Below, in pieces: positions 34,214 to 42,669 of a stretch of DNA of 64,000 nucleotides. The stretch is from contig CAYSVQ010000061.1 of assembly GCA_964434565.1 (NCBI GenBank), positions 1-64,000 on the forward strand. Reading direction: 5' to 3'. How positions within the stretch are numbered: the stretch's first letter is position 1; each line of letters starts with the position of its first letter. The translations under genes were made by a program, and so were the position numbers. The DNA comes from Zeaxanthinibacter sp964434565. GTDB lineage: Bacteria; Bacteroidota; Bacteroidia; Flavobacteriales; Flavobacteriaceae. The notes beneath the pieces were generated by a model that saw only the letters and a list, made by a program, of their open reading frames with translations, was not told the origin of the DNA and did no database searches.

Positions 34214-35605
34214 ATGAAAGAGCATAAATCCAGACGGGCTTTTTTAAAAAAGGCTACTTTGGGGACAGCGGCTATGGCGTCTGCGCCTTATATCCTGGCT
34301 TCTCCTTCCGGAAATCCGGTCATCCTCAGCAGGGATTACCCCCTGCTTTCCTATTCGGCCAACGATAAAGTAAACCTGGGCCTTATCGGTGCAGGAATAC
34401 AGGGTATTTATGATACCCGGAACGCCTTAAAGGTGGCCGGCGTGGAACTGGTGGCCGTATGCGACCTCTATACCGGAAGGCTGGACAGGGCCAGGGAAGA
34501 ATGGGGAGACCAAATTTTTACTTCGCGTGATTACCGGGAGTTACTGAACCGTAAGGATATAGACGCGGTAATCGTTGCCACCCCCGACCATTGGCACAAG
34601 ACAATTACCATAGACGCCCTTAAAGCCGGCAAAGCCGTGTATTGTGAAAAACCAATGGTACAACAATTTGCGGAAGGCCATGAAATTATCCTTGCCCAAA
34701 AGCAAACAGGCGTTGTATGCCAGGTGGGCAGCCACAGCATGTCGTCATTGGGCAATGAGAAAGCCAGGGAACTCTATGCAGACGGTGCCATAGGAGAACT
34801 CGTAATGCTCGATATGTACAACGACCGCTATTCCTCCGAAGGGGCATGGCAATACCCGATCCCCCCGGATGCAAGTCCGCAGACTGTGGATTTCGACACT
34901 TTCCTGGGCCGCGCACCCAAGATTCCCTATGATGCTACCCGCTTTTTCCGCTGGAGAAATTACAGGGACTATGGAACCGGGGTGGCCGGGGATCTTTTTG
35001 TGCACGCTTTTTCCACACTGCACCATATAATTGATTCCAAAGGTCCGGTCAGGGCACAGTCGACCGGTGGCCTGAGATACTGGAAAGATGGCAGGGATGT
35101 CCCCGACGTTACCATTACCCTTTACGACTATCCGGAAAGCAAAACCCATCCGGCGTTTAACGCTTCCTTCCGCATTAATTTTATTGCCGGCTCGGGCGGT
35201 GGCGGCGGATTCCGTCTTATTGGCACTGAAGGATCCATGGAAGTTGGTAACAATTCGGTACGGTTGGTTCGCTCCAAACTCGATATGATTCCGGGGGGCT
35301 ATTCTATGGTGGCCTATACCAAAGCCACTCAGGAAAAAATCCTGGAATCCTATGCAAAGAAAGATCTTGTGAGCAGGGAGGCGCTGCTTAATTTAGGGGA
35401 AACCGTATTTGAAGCTCCCAGGGATTACCAGGGCGCCCATTATGACCACCTGCGTAATTTTATTGAATCCGTTAGGGGGAACAGGGAGGTTGTACAGGAT
35501 CCAACCTTCGGGCTCCGGGCAGCTGGGGCTGCACTTCTTGCCAATGAGAGCTACTACCAGGGCAAAGCCGTTAATTGGGATCCTGAAACAATGAACCTCA
35601 TTTAA
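34214..35605 (+). CDS. Gfo/Idh/MocA family oxidoreductase, exported
   Basis: The 463-residue product begins with a Tat-like signal (SRRAFLKKATLGTAAMASAPYILA). A Rossmann domain follows (NLGLIGAGIQG, then DAVIVATPDHWH) with the family EKP motif (AVYCEKPMVQQF), and a C-terminal alpha/beta domain. Family enzymes oxidise or reduce sugars or sugar acids with NAD(P). The start at 34214 puts the twin Arg near the N-terminus; the frame is open to 34163. The adjacent PIG-L deacetylase, 9 bp downstream, is also exported, suggesting joint work on an extracellular or periplasmic glycan. The substrate is unknown. Confidence 0.86.
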   Translation: MKEHKSRRAFLKKATLGTAAMASAPYILASPSGNPVILSRDYPLLSYSANDKVNLGLIGAGIQGIYDTRNALKVAGVELVAVCDLYTGRLDRAREEWGDQIFTSRDYRELLNRKDIDAVIVATPDHWHKTITIDALKAGKAVYCEKPMVQQFAEGHEIILAQKQTGVVCQVGSHSMSSLGNEKARELYADGAIGELVMLDMYNDRYSSEGAWQYPIPPDASPQTVDFDTFLGRAPKIPYDATRFFRWRNYRDYGTGVAGDLFVHAFSTLHHIIDSKGPVRAQSTGGLRYWKDGRDVPDVTITLYDYPESKTHPAFNASFRINFIAGSGGGGGFRLIGTEGSMEVGNNSVRLVRSKLDMIPGGYSMVAYTKATQEKILESYAKKDLVSREALLNLGETVFEAPRDYQGAHYDHLRNFIESVRGNREVVQDPTFGLRAAGAALLANESYYQGKAVNWDPETMNLI

Positions 35606-35614
35606 GCAGTCGCC

Positions 35615-36487
35615 ATGATTAAATGTGTACTTTGCTTTTTGGGTATTATAGGGCTTTTGGGCCCTGTCTGTGCCCAGGAAAAGCCATTGAATATTGTTGT
35701 TTTTGGCGCCCACCCCGATGATTGCGACCTCGACGCGGGTGGCACCGCCCTGTTGTTTTCCACAATGGGACACAGGGTGAAATTCGTTTCCCTGACTAAC
35801 GGAGACGTGGGCCATTATTCACATGGTAGGGAAGAACTTGAAGCAATCCGTCGCAAAGAAGCCGCAGAAGCAGGAAAACGCTTTGGGGTTACTTATACGG
35901 TGCTCGACAACCATGACGGGGAGTTGCTCCCCACTCTGGAAAACAGGATTCAGGTGATCCGGGAGATCCGCGATTGGAATGCGGATATTGTGATCGCCCC
36001 CAGGCCCAACGACTATCATCCGGACCATCGCTATACCGGGGTGCTGGTGCAGGATGCCGCTTATATGGTAATTGTTCCCGGCCTCGCCCCCGAATCTCCA
36101 CCCCTGGAGAAAAACCCTGTGTTCCTGTATTCTGCTGACCATTTTCAAAAGCCCGAACCATTTGACCCGCAGATAGCTATCGATATAAGCTCTGTTTTCG
36201 ACAAAAAAATATATGCATTGGCAGCCCATGAATCGCAGTTCTTCGATTGGCTTCCCTGGACTGCAGGAAAACTGAACGAGGTACCCGCCGGGGAAGAAGA
36301 GCGGCTGGCGTACCTGGCCAAATGGCGCCCTGCAAACCCCGATACCGCCACCCTTAAAAGCCTGGAAAAATGGTATGGCCCTGAAGGCAGGAAAGTAATG
36401 CATGCCGAGGCCTTTGAGATATGCGAATACGGGAAACAACCTTCCGAGGAGGAAATAAGGCGATTATTCCCTATGCTTAATCCCTGA
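35615..36487 (+). CDS. PIG-L family deacetylase, exported
   Basis: The 290-residue protein has a Sec signal (VLCFLGIIGLLGPVCA) and the LmbE/PIG-L zinc motifs GAHPDDCDLDAGG near residue 31 and PNDYHPDHRYTG (HxxH) further on. Family enzymes remove acetyl groups from N-acetyl amino sugars. It forms a pair with the Gfo/Idh gene. The substrate is unknown. Confidence 0.88.
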   Translation: MIKCVLCFLGIIGLLGPVCAQEKPLNIVVFGAHPDDCDLDAGGTALLFSTMGHRVKFVSLTNGDVGHYSHGREELEAIRRKEAAEAGKRFGVTYTVLDNHDGELLPTLENRIQVIREIRDWNADIVIAPRPNDYHPDHRYTGVLVQDAAYMVIVPGLAPESPPLEKNPVFLYSADHFQKPEPFDPQIAIDISSVFDKKIYALAAHESQFFDWLPWTAGKLNEVPAGEEERLAYLAKWRPANPDTATLKSLEKWYGPEGRKVMHAEAFEICEYGKQPSEEEIRRLFPMLNP

Positions 36488-36513
36488 AAGGGTTTAAGGC
36501 TGATGGGAAAACT

Positions 36514-37335
36514 TTATAATTTGAAAGTGATTACCGGGATTGTGGAATGGTTTGCAATATCTTCTCCAATGCTTCCCATAAAGAAATGCGATAGTCCTTT
36601 CCTGCCATGCGTAGGTATCCCGATGACGTCTGCATTGATACTTTCACTATAGTTTAGTACACCCCGCTCCACGCTGTAGTCATTGTAAATTTCCACTTCC
36701 ATTCCCGAACCGGCCTCCTGTTGGAATTCGGCGACCCGTTTATGAATATCCTGGTTGCTGAGGAATTCGTCGCCGGGGGTGTTTATATAAACCAGGTGAA
36801 AACGCGCATTGAGTTTCTTGGCAAAATCCTGCGCCCTTTTAAAGGCTGGTATATTCTCCTTCTGGAAATCGTTGGCAAAGACAAAATCTGAAACTTTGAA
36901 ATCACTTATATCATCTTTAATCACCAATACCGGGATGTCTGAATGGCGGACTACCTTCTCGGCATTAGATCCTACAAAGATCTCCTTCAGTCCGTCGGTG
37001 CCGTGCGAGCCCATAATTACCAAATCGGCGTTGTGTTTCTCTGCTATTTCGTTCACCTCTCCAAAAACTTTAAAATGTTTTATTATAGGGGTGACCTTTA
37101 TGCCCTCAAGATAGGGTTTGGCCAGAAATTCCGTCATCCGCTTCTCCGCCAGTTTGAGAAGAAATACAGTATGCTCCTGATAAAAACCTTCGGTTGAAGA
37201 TATGATAGCCTGGTTCAGTTCAAGCATATGAAGGACCAGGATTTCCGAACCGTGTCTTTTTGCCAGGGAGCCGGCCACCTTTAAGGCATAGGAAGCCTGT
37301 TCTGAAAAGTCTATAGGCACTATTATTTTTTTCAT
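36514..37335 (-). CDS. Tandem universal stress protein (UspA family)
   Basis: The 273-residue protein contains two Usp domains (about 1-142 and 146-273). Each begins with a characteristic strand (KKIIVPIDFSEQASYALKVA; DFVFANDFQKENIPAFKRA) and contains a GSHGTDG/THGRKG loop. The first domain has the ATP-type G-x2-G-x9-G pattern (MGSHGTDGLKEIFVGSNAEKV). The gene lies 15 bp downstream of hemN on the same strand, so it would share the FNR-type promoter. Usp proteins are often induced under low oxygen. Confidence 0.88.
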   Translation of the reverse strand: MKKIIVPIDFSEQASYALKVAGSLAKRHGSEILVLHMLELNQAIISSTEGFYQEHTVFLLKLAEKRMTEFLAKPYLEGIKVTPIIKHFKVFGEVNEIAEKHNADLVIMGSHGTDGLKEIFVGSNAEKVVRHSDIPVLVIKDDISDFKVSDFVFANDFQKENIPAFKRAQDFAKKLNARFHLVYINTPGDEFLSNQDIHKRVAEFQQEAGSGMEVEIYNDYSVERGVLNYSESINADVIGIPTHGRKGLSHFFMGSIGEDIANHSTIPVITFKL

Positions 37336-37350
37336 CTTATTGGCATTTAT

Positions 37351-38712
37351 TTAAATCGTCATTGAAAATAACCTTTTTTCGGGAGTTTTCCTATGTAGAT
37401 GGAGATCAAAGGCCATACAGACATTCCGTATAAAAGGCTGACCTTTGTCTGTAACGCTTAGCCTGGTCCCCTCTAATTTTACCAGGCCGTCCGATACCAT
37501 TTCATCAAGCATACCCAAAACAGTATCCAGTTGGGGGAAATTTGTTTCGGCTTTTTCCCAGGAGGTCTCGAAACGGCACATTAGGTTCAGGATATGCCTG
37601 CGGATGATATGGTCTTCTTTGTCTAGAATATGCCCCCGGTATATGGGAATGATATTGTTTGCCACCAGGTGCTGGTATTCCTCCAATTGCTTTACATTCT
37701 GTGCGAAGCCATACCAACTGTCGCTGATGCTGGAAACTCCGAGGCCAATCATGACCTGAGTCTTAGTGGCCGTATATCCCATAAAATTCCTGTGGAGCTG
37801 CCCGGATTCCATGGCACGAAAGAGTGAATCACTTTCCAATGCGAAGTGGTCCATGCCAATCTCCGCATAACCGGCCGCTGCAAGCAGGGCCTTACCATAT
37901 TCATACTGCTGGCGTTTCTCTTCAGCAGCCGGCAGGTCAGAATCCTTGTAACCTCTTTGACCATTGCCTTTTAGCCAGGGAACGTGGGCATAACTGTAAA
38001 AGGCGATCCTGTCCGGCATCAGGAGGCTGGTCCGGGCCACAGTTTCCTCAATATGCTCCAGGCGCTGGTGGGGCAGGCCAAAAATAAGGTCGTGCCCTAT
38101 AGAAGTAAAGCCAATATCTCTGGCCCAGCCGGTTACCTCTGCCACCCTTTCAAAAGGCTGTATCCTGTTGATGGTTTTCTGCACATGCAGGTTATAATCC
38201 TGCACCCCGTAGCTGACACGCCTGAACCCCAACTCATACAAAGCCAGCAGATGCTCCCTGGCGGTGTTGTTGGGATGTCCTTCGAAGCTGCATTCGAGTT
38301 CAGGAGACCTGTCGGCTCCCCGGAAGATCCCCTCAATAAGCATCCGGAGGTTTGCAGGGGAGAAGAAGGTAGGGGTTCCACCGCCAAGGTGCAATTCTTT
38401 AATGACAGGCCTGTCGCCCAGCAATTCCCTGTAGAGCTGCCATTCCTTCAGGACCGAACGGATATAGGGTTCTTCCACTTCGTGCCTTTTGGTGATGCGC
38501 TTATGGCAACCGCAAAAAGTACACATATTTTCACAGAAAGGAAGGTGGATATAAAGGCTGATACCCTCAGCGCTATTTGTTTCCCCGAAACTTCTTGTTA
38601 GGCCTTCCTTGTACTCCCTGCCCGAGAATGTATCAACATTCCAAAAAGGAACTGTGGGATAGCTGGTATAACGCGGGCCCGGGATATTGTATTTCTGGAC
38701 TAAACTGCACAT
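37351..38712 (-). CDS. hemN: Oxygen-independent coproporphyrinogen III oxidase
   Basis: HemN is the radical-SAM enzyme that converts coproporphyrinogen III to protoporphyrinogen IX without O2. The 453-residue product has the [4Fe-4S] motif C60-x3-C64-x2-C67 with C69 (PFCENMCTFCGC), the SAM-contact segment HLGGGTPTFFSP, and the HemN C-terminal domain (YTATKTQVMIGLGVSSISDSW). Length matches true HemN rather than the HemW paralogue. The FNR-type promoter upstream gives a direct reason for low-oxygen expression. Confidence 0.94.
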   Translation of the reverse strand: MCSLVQKYNIPGPRYTSYPTVPFWNVDTFSGREYKEGLTRSFGETNSAEGISLYIHLPFCENMCTFCGCHKRITKRHEVEEPYIRSVLKEWQLYRELLGDRPVIKELHLGGGTPTFFSPANLRMLIEGIFRGADRSPELECSFEGHPNNTAREHLLALYELGFRRVSYGVQDYNLHVQKTINRIQPFERVAEVTGWARDIGFTSIGHDLIFGLPHQRLEHIEETVARTSLLMPDRIAFYSYAHVPWLKGNGQRGYKDSDLPAAEEKRQQYEYGKALLAAAGYAEIGMDHFALESDSLFRAMESGQLHRNFMGYTATKTQVMIGLGVSSISDSWYGFAQNVKQLEEYQHLVANNIIPIYRGHILDKEDHIIRRHILNLMCRFETSWEKAETNFPQLDTVLGMLDEMVSDGLVKLEGTRLSVTDKGQPFIRNVCMAFDLHLHRKTPEKRLFSMTI

Positions 38713-38730
38713 AGAACTGATTTGTCCTTA

Positions 38731-38773
38731 CAAAAGTAGGCAGGAAGCCAGGCCCTGTCTATGATATAAATCA
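38731..38773 (-). promoter_or_regulatory. FNR-type site and promoter of hemN-usp
   Basis: On the minus strand a perfect -7 element TACTTTTG spans 38738-38731. The perfect dyad TGAT-TTAT-ATCA (38773-38762, centre 38767.5) lies exactly 36.5 bp upstream of its last G. The predicted start is near 38726, 14 nt before the hemN ATG. Confidence 0.85.
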
Positions 38774-39028
38774 GCCCGGATATCGCGGTCTTTGGAACAG
38801 CTGTGATGTTATTTGTTAACAGGGCTCCCGGAGCCAGTTACAGGGCCTGCGATCTACCCACATCCCCCGCGGTGAAGTCAGGAAAATCCTGAGGATCGCC
38901 ATTATGGGCTTCTTCTGTAGTTCATTTCGTTTTCCGGCCATTGCCGATATGATTAATTTATTAAAATCCGCCTTACATCGCCCTCATTCTTTTATAAAAA
39001 CTTATTTTTGCCGCCGAAACACCCGCTT
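38774..39028. other. Intergenic region between hemN and the nucleotidyltransferase
   Basis: No gene is credible here. The hemN side holds the FNR-type promoter. On the plus strand a -7 element TATTTTTG at 39003-39010 lies just upstream of the nucleotidyltransferase start, and no TGAY-N4-RTCA dyad lies at the matching distance. The middle contains only a short GGCTCC-C-GGAGCC palindrome without an obvious role. Confidence 0.5.
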
Positions 39029-39922
39029 ATGATACTATTGTTAATGGCAGCCGGAAAGGGCAGCCGATACGGAAAATTGAAACAATTCGACGGCCTGGGG
39101 CCCAGGGAAGAATTCCTGATGGAATTCAGTATGTACGATGCAATTGAAAATGGCTTCGACCACATTGTGGTAATAACCCAAAAAGATAATGTTGATTTCC
39201 TATACGATTACCTGAAGCCAAGGCTGCCGGGAAATATAAAGCTGGATGTCATCCCCCAGGAACTGACAGACCTGCCTGAGGACATTTCCTTTTCCGGGGA
39301 ACGGAAAAAACCGTGGGGTACCGCCCATGCGGTATGGACGGCCCGCCATGTAATAGACGGCCCTTTTGCAGTTATCAACGCGGATGATTATTATGGGAAA
39401 GCAGCCTACACCCATGCAGCTGCCTTCATAAGGGACCCCCACAATGACAGGCAATTCGGATTGGTAGCCTATACCCTCAATGACACCCTTTCCCCTCATG
39501 GAACAGTATCCAGGGGCGTTTGCAAACAGGATGGCGACCGGCTGATCTCGGTTGAGGAACGAACTAAACTGGAACGGCAGGCCAGCCTGGTAAAAGACTT
39601 TGATACCGGCCTGGAATTCAGTGGCTCGGAATTGGTAAGCATGAATTTCTGGGTGTGCAGGCCAAGCCTGTTTCCGCAGGTAGAACAAGACCTCAGAGCT
39701 TTTATTGGAAAAGGTGAAAATGTGGAAACGGGCGAAGTTTACCTGCCGTTTGTAATTCAGGGGATGCTTCAAAACAACAGGGCTGATGTAAGGGTAATTC
39801 CGGCCGAAAGCCGGTGGTTCGGTGTGACCTATGCCGACGATAAGGAAAAGGCCATGGCTGAGCTGCTGGAAATGACGGAATCCGGCCAATACCGCAGTCC
39901 GCTTTGGCCTGAAGGTAATTAA
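39029..39922 (+). CDS. Nucleotidyltransferase family protein (sugar-1-phosphate type)
   Basis: The 297-residue product has the nucleotidyltransferase N-terminus LLLMAAGKGSRYG with the nucleotide-binding Gly/Arg/Lys pattern. Further on are GTAHAVWTARHVIDGPFAVINADDYYG (metal and sugar-binding region) and FDTGLEFSGSELVSMNFWVC. Family enzymes make NDP-sugars from sugar-1-phosphate and an NTP. ATG at 39029 is preferred over an upstream TTG. It lies 10 bp before a phosphotransferase-family kinase, suggesting a two-step route from a free sugar to an NDP-sugar. The sugar is unknown. Confidence 0.85.
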   Translation: MILLLMAAGKGSRYGKLKQFDGLGPREEFLMEFSMYDAIENGFDHIVVITQKDNVDFLYDYLKPRLPGNIKLDVIPQELTDLPEDISFSGERKKPWGTAHAVWTARHVIDGPFAVINADDYYGKAAYTHAAAFIRDPHNDRQFGLVAYTLNDTLSPHGTVSRGVCKQDGDRLISVEERTKLERQASLVKDFDTGLEFSGSELVSMNFWVCRPSLFPQVEQDLRAFIGKGENVETGEVYLPFVIQGMLQNNRADVRVIPAESRWFGVTYADDKEKAMAELLEMTESGQYRSPLWPEGN

Positions 39923-39932
39923 TACCAGGCAG

Positions 39933-41000
39933 ATGGACGGAAAGCAGGTAGCCGGGCTCCCGGAATATTTCCAACTCCCGGGAAAAGATTACGTTCTTCG
40001 TGAACTCCGCCAGGGGTTAATCCACAACACCTATTTACTGCTGAATCAAGGGGTTCCGGAATTTATCCTTCAGCAAATCAATACCCATGTCTTTCCGGAT
40101 GTTCAGGCTCTGATGGGAAACCTCTCCCGCGCCCTTACCTATCTCTCTGCAGAAGATTATGAACATATCGAAGTTATTAAAACCAAAGAGGGCGACCTTT
40201 ATTTGGATACGGGCGATGACGGATACTGGCGGGTCCTGAGCTATGTCGCCGGAAGCATTACCTACAATACAACCTCCAACCCCGGTATTGCATATGAAGC
40301 GGGACGGGTAATCTGTCGATTCCACAGCCTTTTAAAAGAAGCCCGGGTAGATGGTTTTATGCAGGTCATTCCGGGGTTTCACGATCTTGAATTGCGGAAA
40401 ACGCAATACCTGCATGCCCTGGAAAATGCATCTGAAGTGAGGAAATCCCAGGCGCAGCATGCATTATCCATCGCCGGTAACTTTATGGAATATCCGTTTC
40501 CTTCTGATATACATGCCTTGCCCTCCAGGATCTGCCACAACGATACCAAACTGAACAATATCCTTTTCTCCGAAAAAGATGAAAAAGCCCTTTGCCTAAT
40601 TGACCTGGACACTATCATGCCAGGGAGTTTCCTTTACGATTTCGGGGATGCGGTGCGGACTATTGTAAATACCGCGCCGGAAGACGAACGCATCCTGGAG
40701 GAAATCAGGTTTTCCAGGCGGCTTTTTGTGGCCTTTGTTGAAGGCATGGCCTGCGAACCGGCTTTATTGAAGGAGGAAGAGGTTAATCAACTGCCTTATG
40801 GGGCCATTTATATGCCGCTACTCCACGGCCTGAGAGCCCTGACCGACTTCCTCAGCGGCGATATTTACTACCAGGTAGCCCATGAAATGCAGAACCTCGA
40901 CCGAAGTATGAGCCTTCTGACATTTGCCCTGAAGGCGTCAGAACAGCTGGATTTTATGCAAGAGGTTGTTCAGAAAAAGTTGGGCACAGGCTCCAATTAA
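39933..41000 (+). CDS. Phosphotransferase (APH-fold) sugar kinase, NahK-like
   Basis: The 355-residue kinase has an APH/choline-kinase fold with the catalytic loop H202-x-D204-x4-N209 (CHNDTKLNNILF) and the metal-binding D224-x-D226 (LIDLDTIMPG). Relatives include anomeric N-acetylhexosamine 1-kinases in Bacteroidota and Bifidobacteria. Pairing with the nucleotidyltransferase immediately upstream supports anomeric sugar phosphorylation (inference). It converges on trehalase with 4 bp between stops. Confidence 0.82.
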   Translation: MDGKQVAGLPEYFQLPGKDYVLRELRQGLIHNTYLLLNQGVPEFILQQINTHVFPDVQALMGNLSRALTYLSAEDYEHIEVIKTKEGDLYLDTGDDGYWRVLSYVAGSITYNTTSNPGIAYEAGRVICRFHSLLKEARVDGFMQVIPGFHDLELRKTQYLHALENASEVRKSQAQHALSIAGNFMEYPFPSDIHALPSRICHNDTKLNNILFSEKDEKALCLIDLDTIMPGSFLYDFGDAVRTIVNTAPEDERILEEIRFSRRLFVAFVEGMACEPALLKEEEVNQLPYGAIYMPLLHGLRALTDFLSGDIYYQVAHEMQNLDRSMSLLTFALKASEQLDFMQEVVQKKLGTGSN

Positions 41001-41004
41001 GTCA

Positions 41005-42600
41005 TCAGGATCCGGCGAGCCAGGCTTTCAGCGCCAGGTATACCCCGTTGCTCCAGCCAAAACCGTCCTGAACAGGATACTCCCCTCCCCCTGCTTCCAG
41101 GGTCAGGTCTTCAACATTGTACTTTTCCACAAACTTGCCACTATTTGCATACACCCTTTCGTTAATGGCCACCCAGCGCTCCGCTATGGTCCTTGCAAGC
41201 GTTTTATGTCCGTAACGCTCCAGGCCTTTAATTGTCATCCATTGCAGTGGTGCCCAACCGTTTGGGGCATCCCATTGCTGTCCTGTATTGTTAATGGTGG
41301 TTACCACACCACCTGGCTTCAGTAAATGCTCCTGTACGTATACTGCCACCTTATCGGCCTGCTCCTGCCCTGCCATCCCGAAATACAGCGGGAACACCAT
41401 GGCCAGCGATTTAGCCGGGGTAGGTTTCCGGTCCACCCAGTTATAATCCAGGTATACCCCTTCGGCATCACTCCAGCTATATTCATTCACGAAATCCCTG
41501 CGCACGGCCATCTGGGTTCTAAGAGCCGCCACAAAAGCCGTATCTTCCGCATAACACTTTATCAATACTTCTTCCAGGCCATAGAGCAGGGCATTTAAGT
41601 CTACCGGGATGATATCTGTGGTTTCTATGGTTTCCAGGGTTGCCCCATCCTCAAACCAGCGCGAGCTGAAGTCCCAGCCCGATTCTGCGCCTGAGCGCAG
41701 GTCGCTGTACATTTTTGTGCCCCCATTCAGGGCTTCCACCTGCCGGAAATCCTCCCTGTAGGATTCCTGTCTCGGTGTTTCGCCAGTGTCGAAATAACGG
41801 TTCATGATCCCCAAAGGCGTACCGACGCAATGGAGAACAGGCCCGTCCTTAAGGTCGTTGCCCATCATCCAGAACCCGTACTCCTTACGAAGCGCTTCCC
41901 TGTATTTTGTGTAAACGCCTTCACCCTGTTCTTCCGCCAGCAAGGCTACCATCTGGGCAAAAAAAGGTGGCTGGGAACGCGTAATGTAATAAGAGCGGTT
42001 ACCATTGGGAATATGCCCTACCCGGTTTATCAGGTAGGCGAAATTATCAAGCATATTTTCAATAAGGCCAAACTCCCCGCTTTCGGCCAGGCCGAGCATG
42101 GTAAAATAGCTGTCCCAGTAGTAAACCTCCCGGAATCTGCCTCCGGGCACTATATATGGCTCCGGGAGAGGGATTAGGGAACTGCCGCCAACATGGCTGT
42201 CGGACGTGCGTTCTAATTCGGGCCAGAGTGCCTTAACGTGTTCTGCTGCCGACCGGTCCGGGTCCGATTTAAAACCAGAGCCCGCAGGGGGCGGGGGTGC
42301 GAAATGTTCAAGCACAAAATTTTTCAGATCAAACCCGGGGCTGCCTTTTAAACGGGCATAGCGGGCAGTAATGGTATCATATGGAAATCTGGTGGTGCAA
42401 TCCACAAAGGTTTTACTGTCTTCGAAGATTCCGGCAAGCTGCACCTCCGCAAAAAGTTCGCCCAGGAGTTGGTCTGGGGTCCTGATCTCCGCCGGTTCGG
42501 CAACGGGGGAACGAAGCGTTTGCGATTCGGCTTGTGGTTTTTCTGCTTCGTTTTTACAGGCTGAAAGCAGGATAAGGATAGTTAGGAAGAATGCGCGCAT
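41005..42600 (-). CDS. Trehalase (GH37), lipoprotein
   Basis: GH37 enzymes hydrolyse trehalose to two glucoses by inversion. The 531-residue product is a lipoprotein (LLSAC, Cys15) with both trehalase signatures: PGGRFREVYYWDSYF and QWDAPNGWAPLQ. Between them are NGNRSYYITRSQPPFF and ESGWDFSSRWF. The start at 42600 (MRAFFLT) is preferred over 42633. The lipobox places it on the periplasmic or outer-membrane side, fitting extracellular trehalose use. Confidence 0.94.
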   Translation of the reverse strand: MRAFFLTILILLSACKNEAEKPQAESQTLRSPVAEPAEIRTPDQLLGELFAEVQLAGIFEDSKTFVDCTTRFPYDTITARYARLKGSPGFDLKNFVLEHFAPPPPAGSGFKSDPDRSAAEHVKALWPELERTSDSHVGGSSLIPLPEPYIVPGGRFREVYYWDSYFTMLGLAESGEFGLIENMLDNFAYLINRVGHIPNGNRSYYITRSQPPFFAQMVALLAEEQGEGVYTKYREALRKEYGFWMMGNDLKDGPVLHCVGTPLGIMNRYFDTGETPRQESYREDFRQVEALNGGTKMYSDLRSGAESGWDFSSRWFEDGATLETIETTDIIPVDLNALLYGLEEVLIKCYAEDTAFVAALRTQMAVRRDFVNEYSWSDAEGVYLDYNWVDRKPTPAKSLAMVFPLYFGMAGQEQADKVAVYVQEHLLKPGGVVTTINNTGQQWDAPNGWAPLQWMTIKGLERYGHKTLARTIAERWVAINERVYANSGKFVEKYNVEDLTLEAGGGEYPVQDGFGWSNGVYLALKAWLAGS

Positions 42601-42669
42601 TGACGTTGAATTTGGTTTGTTTGTTCCAACCAAAATAGCACATTTAAACTTAATGTCCGTGTGAATTCA

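Noticed and set aside
36145..36351. Short minus-strand frame inside the PIG-L gene
   Set aside because: Antisense shadow without promoter or family features.
38821..38840. GGCTCC-C-GGAGCC palindrome in the hemN intergenic region
   Set aside because: The loop is too short to form a hairpin, it has no T tract, and it is not placed at a promoter position.
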